Part shown: positions 13,118 through 23,296 of the stretch, piece after piece
Layout: each line of letters opens with the position of its first letter
Numbering within the stretch: the first letter of the stretch is position 1
NCBI GenBank assembly: GCA_022925895.1
Contig: JAKSYS010000357.1
Location: 1-61,901, forward strand
Direction of reading: 5' to 3'
DNA from: Fragilaria crotonensis
Taxonomy: Eukaryota; Bacillariophyta; Fragilariophyceae; Fragilariales; Fragilariaceae
DNA length: 61,901 bases
Notes under the pieces: generated by a model
What the model saw: only the letters and a program-made list of their open reading frames with translations
Told to the model about the DNA's origin: nothing
Database searches by the model: none
Program-made: the position numbers and the translations under genes

Positions 13118-14959
13118 ATGCCCAGAATCACCCGTCAGCAAGCATCTAATAGGAATCAAGTTCCTGAGCCGATCATCAAGGACGACGTTGATGAAGATGG
13201 AAAGTCCTCGGATGAAGAGAACAGTGATGGCGAGGAGGATACTAATACCGTTACACAACAAGTCAACACATTCAATGGAATAATCTTTGCGACGTACCAA
13301 GACATGGTTGATGCGAAGCGGCAGAGAAACGAACAACGATTGGTGGATTGTGGTCTAATGAAGGCTATAGAAACTGTTCGTCAGGCCAAAAGAAGTACAG
13401 CTATCGCTGGCGCTACCAAACGAGGTATCGTATCGAAAAAGCGCACGTCCGAGACAATTCCACTGGGAAAACGACGCAAGTCGAATCGCATTGCTGGTAT
13501 TGAGTCCGACGGAGCCTTTGTGGAACATGAAAGCGCCGGTGTAGTCGCTACTTCCGTCGGTCATAAGAATAGTGCTACGGGAGTTGGCCTCGTTGCCGAG
13601 CCAGGGAAAACTGAAACTCATTTTTTCAATGAGAGAGTGAATGATGGCTCTGATCTGTCGGTTACACAGGCTATTGAACTATCAGGTTCCAAGTGGGTTA
13701 GCGAAACCTCTGTTGGAGCGGCCCAAGATTTTGTATCTCATGAACTAGCTACCTTTACCGATTCGGTGGAAAGAAAAGTTGGTAGTCCCAAGTCGGTTGC
13801 CGAAGGCGGGATCACTTCCTATTTGGAGAAACTAGATGGAGTAGCAGCCGATGATGATAAGTGCGTTGCGAAGGTGACACCTGATCGCGTTTATTCTATC
13901 ACCTGTCATCCCTCAGAAGACTCCCTTATTGTTGGGGTAGGTGATAAGCAAGGCTTTGTTGGATTGTGGAATGTGGATCATAGATCAGACGAAACCACGA
14001 ATCATGGAGTACACCTCTTCCGTGTGCATAGTAAGCCCGTATGTTGCTTAGAATGGACCCCATCTGGTGATCATCTCATTTCGGCCTCCTATGATGGGTC
14101 GGTCAGATCTTTGACGTTGCATCTCAGACATTCACTGAAGTATTTGCAACGTACGATGACTCTGTGAAGTACACTGATCGACTTGGCTATGGACTGGACA
14201 TGGACTACAAGTTTTGGGTTCAGCACGTGTCGATGGATGGTCGATTCAATAATGACAAATGTTTCTTCGTTTCGACTTCAGCTGGGACTGCGATGCATAT
14301 GGATGTTCGAGTCGGTAAGGGCAAGCTTACCTTTAACGAAAATCTCAGTGAGAAGAAGATAAATACTCTGAGGTAAGGCACTTGAAGAGATCCCCTTTGT
14401 TCTCTGATTGTTGTTCTCAAAATGACGTGTTATTTCCTTCATTGCAGCCTCCACCCTAATGGATACAACCTCGCTTCGGCTGGACTAGATTGTATGGTAC
14501 GACTTTGGGACATTCGAAAGTTCGGAAGCAGTTCAAAAAAAGTCCATGGTCGTGGCTGAGTATAGCGCCGGGAGATCCGTGAATAGCGCCTTCTTTTCGC
14601 CCAGTGGATCTCATATGGTTGCTACGACGCAAATGAATACACTCGACATGCTTCATGATTGCCAGCACATGTCTGAAGACAAGTTCAAGCCAGCCACTAG
14701 AGTGAAGCATGATAACCTGACTGGCAGGTGGCTTACTACTTTCAATGCAAACTGGCACCCACATCTTGATGTGTTCGTTGTCGGGAGTATGCTCAAGCCC
14801 CGAGTGATAGAAGTCTTTGATTGTCATGGTAAGAAGCTGCGTGACATCCGAGGTGATGTGTTGACTGCAGTGGCAAGTCGATGTTGCTTTCATCCGTCAA
14901 CAGACAAAGTCGTCATTGTTGGTGGCAACTCGAGCGGACGCGTTACTGTTGTCCGCTAG
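13118..14959 (+). CDS. WDR76/CMR1-like WD40 DNA-damage-binding protein (two frameshifts)
   Basis: ATG at 13118. Residues 1-240 are an acidic/basic, low-complexity nuclear-type N-terminus (KKRTS, GKRRKSNR patches). WD40 repeats start at TPDRVYSITCHPSED, then GDKQGFVGLWNVD, HSKPVCCLEWTPSG and SASYDGSVRS, and end with SAGLDCMVRLWDIRK and a final blade to 14959. This order matches yeast CMR1 and animal WDR76, which bind UV-damaged DNA and replication or proteasome factors. A 75-nt intron (14373-14447, GTAAGG...TTGCAG) joins exons in phase. The frame breaks twice: one T is lost in the run at 14110-14112, and one A is extra in the A7 run at 14535-14541. Correcting both gives 588 residues. The breaks may be assembly errors or a young pseudogene. 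Confidence 0.75.
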
Positions 14960-15699
14960 TAGGTGGAACCACAACACCTTTTATTGCATAATTAAGAACC
15001 TGGTGTCTTGGCGGCACCACAGACCACAGTGGACAGTGGTATATTGTACTGCAGTATGTCAGTAGTCAAACCAAGGGCATTCGCTCTTTATATAGAGCAA
15101 GTCTTAGCAGATATGCATACCGGTAATTGGAATAGGATTGTACGATAAACTCCAAGGTCCTACACTACCGTAGTGTACTGACGTGCGGCTGTACTGGTCT
15201 GGAGAACCTTCTGTGATACAGGAAGGCACGAGAACACAAAAGCACAGACACAGACAAATGAACATAACACTCAGTTGAGATTCGCGAGAACATTCGACAG
15301 GACATGCGTACTTTTACTTCTTCATGAATCAAGGACGAAGATGTTCTCCGATGTTCCGCAGTTGACTGAGAACAGTCAGGATTTTGGAGTTGACAGCAGC
15401 CACCCGTCCTCGCTGCTAGAGTGCGTACTCTTGCGTATGTCATGTACTGGAAGTGTAAAAAGCCTTGGCATCAACTTCTGATAATATGCCTGATGACTGT
15501 TTCCTCGAATACAATAATCTCCAAATACCCTGGTGCACACAATATCATTGCGGCACTGAAGCTGTGAAGAAGATATCATTGTGGTAACTTTCAATTGGAA
15601 CAAGAACAGTAGTCAGAGTTCTACTCACTCGATTCCTTCTTCTAGAACTACTGTCCGAAACACTTTCCTAGTACCCAAGTGCAAGAGTTGATTCGTAAA
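14960..15699. other. Intergenic, WDR76-like to ABCC gene
   Basis: About 740 bp with no supportable ORF. GTAC/CAGT-rich, likely holding the WD40 gene terminator and the ABC transporter promoter. I see no clear motif. Confidence 0.5.
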
Positions 15700-18600
15700 A
15701 TGACGCTCTCGTGGTTCAAGAGGGACCCAAAAGTCGTTGAAGATGATGATAAGGCTGAGGTTGCAATCCCACCGATGAAATGGAAGTCTCAAACTCCCGA
15801 AATGGATGCCAATATCTTTAGCGGATTGCTCTTCCTGTGGTTGCAACCTCTCTTTACGAGGGCGTCGTTCCTCTCTAAAAGGGGACTGGCACTTGAGGCC
15901 AACGATCTACCACCACTCCCATCGATCGATTTGAGCAAGTCCGTCGAAGCAAAGTTCCAAAGTGCCTACAACAGCTACCAGAAGAAGTCGAAAACAAAAG
16001 GCACCGAGGCTTCTTCGACACCAACTGCACAAACTACTTCGACTGGTACTTTCGCTGACGATCATACCAATGCCGACGCCAAGGCCGCATTAGAAGCTCG
16101 GTTAGTCCACTCCCTTTTGGCTACTTGCAAGCAGCGTCTCATCACAGCTGGAGTCATCAAGTTCTTCAACACTGCCTTGCAGTTCACGTTTCCCGTCTTA
16201 TTGAATCAAATCCTTATTTTCTTCCAACAATACCAGGCTGGAGCGATTCCGGCCGATGCTCCAAATGCTGTCAAATACCGAGGATACTGGCTCTCGTGCC
16301 TACTCTTCTTCTTCATTGCATGCAAGGCTATTACAGAATCTGCATACTTTCACAAGGTTAATCGTTGCGCGTGGCAAGTCAAAACCTCGGTATCGATCAG
16401 CATTTACACCAAGGCACTTCGACTTGCCACGTCGGAGCAGCAAAAGACAACACTGGGCGAAATGGTCAATCTCATGCAAGTCGATGCTTCCAAATTGGAA
16501 GCATTTGTGCCTCAAATTCATGTGCTTTGGGATGGAATGTTTCAGATTGCCGGATACATGACCATTCTTGGCTTTCTTCTCGGCTGGCCCTGTGTCATTG
16601 GACTTGTCCTCATGTGCTTTGCTGGTCCAGTCATGGGAATCATCATGGGCAAGCTTTTTGCAATCAACCGATCCATGGTCAAGTTTACCGACGAACGTGT
16701 CAAGGTCGTCAATGAGGCCCTTCAAGGCATTCGTTGTGTCAAGATGTACACCTGGGAAGGTTAGTTGTTGACATTTCCTTTTCCTTTCTGTTGTATAAAT
16801 CGTTTGACTCGCAGACGCTCACCTTTTCTATTTTTCAGATTCCTTCCGCAAGGTGGTTGCAAAATCCCGTGATCAAGAGTTGGAGTCGCTGCGTCGCATT
16901 GCCTACCTCCGTGGATTCTCACGCGCTTACATGACAGCGTTGCCCACCTTGGCAGCGGTCGTTACATTTATTGCCTTTGCTTACGGGACAGATCGCCCGA
17001 TTACTGCCGCTACACTGTTCTCAGCACTCGTTGCCTTTGATCAACTTCGCTTTCCTCTCATGTGTACGTTTGTCACAATATACCTGCAGCATATCATGAC
17101 TTGCTATTTTTCCACGTGAACGCAATCATCTCACCACCACTTTAATCACAAACAGTTTATCCAATGGCGCTCGCTCAATACGCTCAGGCCAAAGTCAGTC
17201 TCGGACGTGTGGCTATTTTCTTGGGCTACATGGAAGTCAATCTCGAAGGTTACCACCGGGATGAAAAAGGTCAGGGGGAAATTGTGATTGAGAATGCGAC
17301 TGTGTATTGGAGTGATCCAAACATCCCCGTCTCGCGGGCAGAAATCGATGACAAGTCACTAGATAAATCCGAGCATACCAAGTCCGACCATTCCAGGGTA
17401 TCCGAGGAGGATTTGGTCTACCCCAAGCCGGTTGTCTCAGACATTTCGCTTCGTATCGCTCCCGGAGAACTCTGCGCCGTTGTGGGTCGCGTCGGTAGTG
17501 GCAAATCAAGTTTGTGTGCTTCAATCCTCAATGAAACTGTACTGGCGCAGGGTTCTAGTGTCAAACTCACAGGCAAGGTGGCCTATGTTGCCCAATCGGC
17601 ATGGATTTTGAATACGTCAGTCCGGGACAACATTTTGTTCGGCTCGCCCTATGATGAGACGCGTTACCAACGTGTCCTTGAAGTATGCCAGCTGACTCAT
17701 GACTTGGAAATGCTGGACGATGGTGATATGACTGAGATTGGAGAGAAGGGTATCAATCTGGTAAGTTTGTGTGCGCACATGGTATCAGTAGTGCTGTGGT
17801 GCATGATGATGGAACGCATGTGTCTGATGAGTCTGCGCAATTTCCTGCAGTCTGGTGGTCAAAAGCAACGTGTCAGTTTGGCCCGCGCTGCCTACTCGAA
17901 TGCAGATGTTTTGATCTTTGACGACCCACTCAGTGCTCTTGATCCTGAAGTGGCGATCAAGGTGTTTGAGGAATGCATCATTGGCTTCCTCAAGGGCAAG
18001 ACTCGTCTCCTGGTCACGAATCAACTCCAGTGCCTTCCACGATGCGATTGCATTGTCGCACTGGGTAAAGGAGGGCATGTCATCGAACAGGGAACGTATG
18101 AATACCTCATGACTGTCGAAAAGGGTGAAGTTCAACGATTGCTGAAAGACCTTGAAGACTCAGCGAAGAAGAGTTCAGAAGCTTCTGATGAAGCTTTGTC
18201 CAAAGGAGGAGAAGGATCCAAAGCTTCGGTCAAGCCTGGCGTTGCATCTCCGTCTCCCTCGAAAACAGAAGAGGCACCGAGTGAACAGGAAGGTCGTGAT
18301 GTAAAGACCCTTGTCACTCGAGAGGAGCGTGAGGTGGGAGCTGTGAAGGCCGAAGTCTACCTGAAATACATGAGAGCCGGTGGCGGTTTCTTTCGTTTCT
18401 CCTTTGTTTTTCTGTTCTTCATTCTATCGACGGCCGTCAACCTTGTGCGTGATGTATGGATTTCTCTATGGACGAGTGACACAAGTTTCGTCAAGCATGG
18501 AAAAGAATTCTATCTTGGTGGATATGCTGGATTCGCAATCTTGGTGGGTGTGTTCACCTTCTATAGATCTTATCTCCTCGCGTTTTTCGGCGTGAGAGCG

Positions 18601-20209
18601 TCGAAGGAAATGCACCAGAATGTTCTTTCTTCGATATTCAGAGCACCCATGAGCTTCTTTGACACAACACCCACGGGCAGAATCTTGAGTCGATTTAGCA
18701 AGGACATGTTTACCATCGACCAGGAATTGGTGGACGTCCTCGATTTCGTCGTTTTCATGGCCTTGTCTGTCGTGGTTACAATCGCGACGATTGCTTTTGC
18801 CACTCCCTGGTTCATTGTGACCCTTCTCCCGTTGGGGTTTGTGTACTTCAAGATATTGAACTACTTCCGTGCCGTTTCTCGCGAAACGAAGCGCCTTGAG
18901 AGTCTGTCGAGGTCGCCTGTGTACTCACACTTTTCTGAAACGCTTGGAGGGCTATCAACAATCCGGGCATACGGCGAAAGCAATTCCTTCATCAGTGACT
19001 TTGAAACGAAGTTGGATGTCAGCACGCAGGCTTCCTATTGTATCAAGTCTGAGACCGCTGGCTGTCCACTCGCCTCGAACTGATTGGTGCTTGCATCGCC
19101 GGCTTGGCGGCCGTCTTCGCAACTCAAGTCGTGGTATCCAATGGGGTTTCTGGAGTTGGCTCAACCAACAGCTATGCGTCTCTAGCTGGCCTGTCACTTA
19201 CGTATGCCATTCAGATTACTGGCATGCTCCAATGGGTAGTGCGTTCCTTCGCTCAAGTCGAAGCTGCGATGAACTCGGCGGAACGTGTTCTTTACTACAG
19301 TGAACACATTGAGAGAGAAGCTGCTATGGAAACGTCGGAATTGGAGAAGGATGCAGCATCTGATCCTTCTATGAATGCGGCAACAACCGCCGTGACTGCC
19401 TGCGGTGGCAATGTTGAGAAGCCTCCACCAGAATGGCCCACCAAAGGTGAAATTAAGTTGACAAACCTTCGTATGCGGTATCGTGCTAATACTCCACTGG
19501 TTCTAAAGGGACTGAATGTGAACATTGCCGGCGGAGAGCGTGTCGGAGTGGTCGGGCGCACCGGATCTGGAAAATCATCACTACTTCTTTGTTTGTTGCG
19601 AATTGTTGAACCGGAGCTTGATGAAAGCGCAGACAAGTATGAAGCGCCGCTGACAATTGATGGAATTGATGCGCTCCGCATCGGATTGAATGTCCTGAGA
19701 TCGGCTGTTGCGATCATTCCTCAGAATCCAGTTTTGTTTTCAGGCACAATCCGGTCCAACATGGATCCATTCGATGAATACAGCGATGAACAAATTTGGA
19801 TGGCACTTTTGAGAAGTGCGGTATGAAGCATGCGGTAGAAGTCATGTCAGGCGAGCTCTTGGCGGTTGTCGCTGAGTATGGAGACAATCTCAGTCAAGGT
19901 CAGCGTCAACTCCTGTGCTTGGGACGGGCTTTGTTGAAGCAATGCCGCATTCTTCTTCTGGATGAGGCAACATCCAGTGTTGATTTCGAAACTGATCGCG
20001 AAATACAGCGCACCCTTCGTGAAGCGTTCCAGCAGAGCACGGTGCTTACAATTGCTCACCGTGTGAATACCATTATGGATTCAGACAAGATTCTTGTCAT
20101 GAAGGATGGTGTTGCCTCTGAATTTGGTCCGCCCAATACATTACTTGAGAACGAGAACTCTCTCTTCAGCGAAATCGTCCGTCATTCGCGTGCCGAAACG
20201 GAACGCTAA
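15700..20209 (+). CDS. ABCC-type (MRP-like) full ABC transporter
   Basis: Exons 15700-16759, 16839-17063, 17156-17760 and 17851-20209, all GT-AG, with phases that fit exactly. Order: TMD1 (about residues 40-430), NBD1, acidic/Ser-rich linker, TMD2, NBD2. NBD1 has Walker A GRVGSGKSS, Q-loop VAQSAWILNTS, signature LSGGQKQRVSLARA and Walker B FDDPLSALD, with Asp in place of the catalytic Glu, typical of ABCC NBD1. NBD2 has GRTGSGKSS, IIPQNPVLFSGTIRSNMDPF, LSQGQRQLLCLGRA and LLLDEATSSVD (Glu present). The length is usual for a short MRP without TMD0. Export of conjugated organic anions is inferred from the family. The frame breaks near 19053 (one base lost before RWLSTRLEL) and in the T run at 19807-19810. 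Adding one base at each gives 1416 residues. Confidence 0.88.
17761..17850 (+). other. Stop-free 90-nt intron inside NBD1
   Basis: GTAAGT...CTGCAG intron between GINL and the ABC signature SGGQ. Its length is 30 codons exactly and it has no stop, so retention would insert 30 residues directly before the signature helix instead of truncating the protein. Confidence 0.75.
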
Positions 20210-21526
20210 AGCAAGTGGGGTGTTTATGTATTACATCATGGAATGTGCTTCAGCGCTAAAGCAGGAGTGCAGTATTGAATCTAGAGCAGCGAAATAGCTA
20301 TTAAGTAACGACTCCGCCAAATCAAGGTAGGGCATGCTATAATAGTACGAAATGCATTCCCACGTCTGATGTTTCACATCGCAACGTTGTGAGAGTCCTT
20401 TTGAACAGCGACGACGGTTCTCTGACAACACCACGAACACCTCCTCTGCATGAAGAGCGTTGTTTAAGGTTTCACTGTGGCAGTAATTCAACCCCGTGTG
20501 GAGTTTAACCCCATCCCGCATTGGGGACTGCCTCCCATCTCAAGGTTGGGATTCAGCAACGTGGGTGCTATTGGGTCCGTAAATAGCGGTGTCCATTGAT
20601 GTTGACGAGATGCAAAAGCGAGTCTAGGTTTCGGATATTGCGACCTGCATCGTCATCAGGTCTCGGCTCAACAATGCAGCGCCCAAGGTTTTTGAATGGA
20701 GAAACCTAGAAGGTTTTTGAAGCGTTTTGTACCTTGCTCGTGTAATGATGATGTACTGCCATTTGTGAAGATCAATTTCAGAAGAGCAAACTCCCAATTT
20801 TCCGTTGGAGAGAAGCAGATTTCATGCAATAGAACAAAGAGATGGCATGTTGATACTCGAGCGGAAGGCGACCATTGCAAACCCGATGCAAACATCTTTG
20901 ATCCACTCGAAAACTTGCATCATTGCCAAGGCTTGATCCATGCAATGACGATGCATAGTAATCTAAGACCAGTACGCATACGAGTACTGGTATAGAGAGG
21001 ATGGACAGCTAGTAGACTTGACATTTTTGAATTCGAAAAAGTGTTGTTCAGACAGCCGACCAAGTAAAAGAGTTAGGTCGTGAACGAGAACCTTTCATCG
21101 ATATATAAGACGAAGGTACAAAATAGTTGAGTAAATGAATTCCTTCGAAGCCCACGATTCAATCTTAAAATCCATAAACTATCATCACCTGTGACACCTC
21201 CGCGCAATCACCGAATCAATATACTCGTAGTACTCCGAGTATGTAATATTTCCTGGAGGAGGCATGTGTAACGACTAAACGACACTTGTCCTAGGCATTC
21301 CCGAGTCAATTTTCGCCATAGTATACGAAAAGTGGGAAACCGCCAACAATCGTGCCAAACCTTAAACTATGTTGTCTTAACGCATTCTACATTGCTTCAA
21401 GGACCTTTTACGTAGACTGTGAACGTGATCACAAGTATAAGACGGCATCCATACTGTGTGCTGCATGCATGCTGATAAGTACAAAAGACATTTCAGATAT
21501 GCTCATAAATCTACCTCCTCACAAAA
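20210..21526. other. Intergenic, 1.3 kb
   Basis: No gene recognised. Short ORFs on both strands lack motifs. The last ~100 bp before 21527 should hold the promoter and 5' UTR of the Cys-rich gene. No repeat or RNA gene is visible. Confidence 0.5.
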
Positions 21527-23077
21527 ATGAGATCCCTAACTTTCAATACCCTTGCGGTCCTGCTCGCAGCCGTCTCCGCCGGCAGGGCCTTGAACGAGAA
21601 CGACGTCGTGATTGAGCATCGCGAACTTGCATCGGAACCCGTCATTTCGTCAGACCCATGTTGGACTGTCCGTTGTCCAGGCGACCTCCCAACGTGTGTT
21701 GTCCTTGACGATGGAACGGCTCAATGTGTCAAGGATCCATGCGCCGATGTCACGTGCAAGGACGGAGAAGTGTGCTACGAGCAAGACGTGCAGTGCATCA
21801 CCGCGCCGTGTCTTCCGGTTCCCACGTGCATCCAGGATCCATGCGTGGAACTTGTATGCAATGCTGCCAGCACCTGTGAAATCGACGGCGAAGGCAATGC
21901 ATATTGCTTGCCTCTGCCGGGCAATCCAGGCAATCCCATCGATAATGTTACATGTGCCGCTGTGACATGCCCCATCGATGCCCCAATCTGTATCGTCCTC
22001 AAGGATGGAACTGCTGACTGCATCAAGGATCCATGCGTGGATCTTATCTGCAATGCGGCCAGCACCTGTGAAATCGACGGCGAAGGCAATGCATATTGCT
22101 TGCCTCTGCCGGGCAATCCAGGCAACCCCATCGATAATGTTACATGTGCCGCTGTGACATGCCCCATCGATGCCCCAATCTGTATCATCCTCGAGGATGG
22201 AACTGCTGACTGCATCAAGGATCCGTGCGTGGATCTTATCTGCAATGCGGCCAGCACATGCGAAATCGACGACAAAGGCAATGCCTACTGTTTGCCTTTG
22301 CCGGGCAATCCAGGCAATCCCATCGATGATGCCGCATGCGCCGCTGTGACTTGTCCAGTCGATGCCCCAATCTGCATCATCCTCGAGGATGGAACTGCTG
22401 ACTGCATCAAGGATCCCTGCGTGGATCTCATCTGCAATGCGGCCAGCACGTGCGAAATCGACGGCAAAGGCAATGCCTTTTGCTTGCCTCTGCCGGGCAA
22501 TCCAGGCAACCCCGTCGATAATGTTACATGTGCCGCTGTGACATGCCCCATCGATGCCCCAATCTGTATCATCCTCAAGGATGGAACTGCTGACTGCATT
22601 GAGGATCCATGTGTGGACCTCATCTGCAATGCGGCGAGCACATGCGAAATCGACGACCAAGGCAATGCCTATTGCTTGCCTCTGCCGGGCAATCCAGGAA
22701 ATCCCATCGATGCCGCATGTGCCGCTGTGACATGCCCCATCGATGCTCCGATCTGTACCATTTTGGCAGATGGTACGCCCGAATGTTCCAAAGAAGAAGA
22801 TCGTCCCATGAACACCCAAGGAGCACCTGATTGGTGGAAATTGGTCAAGAAGAATTTCAAGGGCAAGGGCCTGTCGCGCTGTAAGCGCCGCAAGAATGTT
22901 GCGCCTGAGGATGGTTCAAAATGTAACAAAAAGAAGGGCAAGGTTTGCTTTTTTGGCAATCAAGTATGTGAGAGTGTTGGCGCATTCCCTGATACTCGTT
23001 GCAAGTGTACCCGTGGCAAGTGGACTTGCACTTCTGCACTTGAGTGCCCACGAAGCACAGAGGACAAGTTGAATTGA
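21527..23077 (+). CDS. Secreted Cys-rich protein with five 64-residue repeats
   Basis: Intact 516-codon single-exon gene. Residues 1-21 form a signal peptide (hydrophobic LAVLLAAVSAG core after MRSLTFN). A degenerate Cys-rich block follows (DPCWTVRCPGDLPTC...). Then five tandem units of 64, 64, 64, 64 and 63 residues start DPCVDLICNAASTCEID and end APICIILEDGTADCIK. Each has eight cysteines, acidic surroundings and a PLPGNPGNPID spacer. The C-terminus (about residues 430-516) is Lys/Arg-rich with further Cys pairs (CKRRK, KGKVCFFGNQVC, CKCTRGKWTC). The pattern suggests an extracellular disulfide-rich protein, perhaps cell wall, adhesion or Ca-binding. I do not recognise a named family. Confidence 0.85.
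   Translation: MRSLTFNTLAVLLAAVSAGRALNENDVVIEHRELASEPVISSDPCWTVRCPGDLPTCVVLDDGTAQCVKDPCADVTCKDGEVCYEQDVQCITAPCLPVPTCIQDPCVELVCNAASTCEIDGEGNAYCLPLPGNPGNPIDNVTCAAVTCPIDAPICIVLKDGTADCIKDPCVDLICNAASTCEIDGEGNAYCLPLPGNPGNPIDNVTCAAVTCPIDAPICIILEDGTADCIKDPCVDLICNAASTCEIDDKGNAYCLPLPGNPGNPIDDAACAAVTCPVDAPICIILEDGTADCIKDPCVDLICNAASTCEIDGKGNAFCLPLPGNPGNPVDNVTCAAVTCPIDAPICIILKDGTADCIEDPCVDLICNAASTCEIDDQGNAYCLPLPGNPGNPIDAACAAVTCPIDAPICTILADGTPECSKEEDRPMNTQGAPDWWKLVKKNFKGKGLSRCKRRKNVAPEDGSKCNKKKGKVCFFGNQVCESVGAFPDTRCKCTRGKWTCTSALECPRSTEDKLN
21836..22792 (+). repeat. Five tandem 192-bp coding repeats
   Basis: Units start at 21836, 22028, 22220, 22412 and 22604, each with GATCC(A/G/C)TG(C/T)GTGG; the last unit is 3 bp shorter. 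Units are nearly identical in DNA, with scattered synonymous and a few amino-acid changes, indicating recent expansion or gene conversion. Confidence 0.9.
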
Positions 23078-23296
23078 TAAACACACGACAGTCGTACTGC
23101 ATTACATTGATGAACACAACATTACGAAACTACAACAATGCACGGTATGTGTCACACGCATAAGCTACCTCAATTGCGTCGACTACGAGGCACCTTAAGG
23201 GTTATAGCTGTATTTGATAATGTTTCCAATCGTCCCACTCCTTTATCACCTTTTAACCCGAGACAACTTCGATGAACTCTACTTTATTCGAATAAT

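Noticed and set aside
21650-22819. 389-codon open frame antisense to the Cys-rich gene
   Set aside because: It is the mirror of the 192-bp repeats: the sense strand avoids codons giving antisense stops, so the frame repeats with the unit. The sense strand has the signal peptide and Cys pattern; the antisense has no start context or motif.
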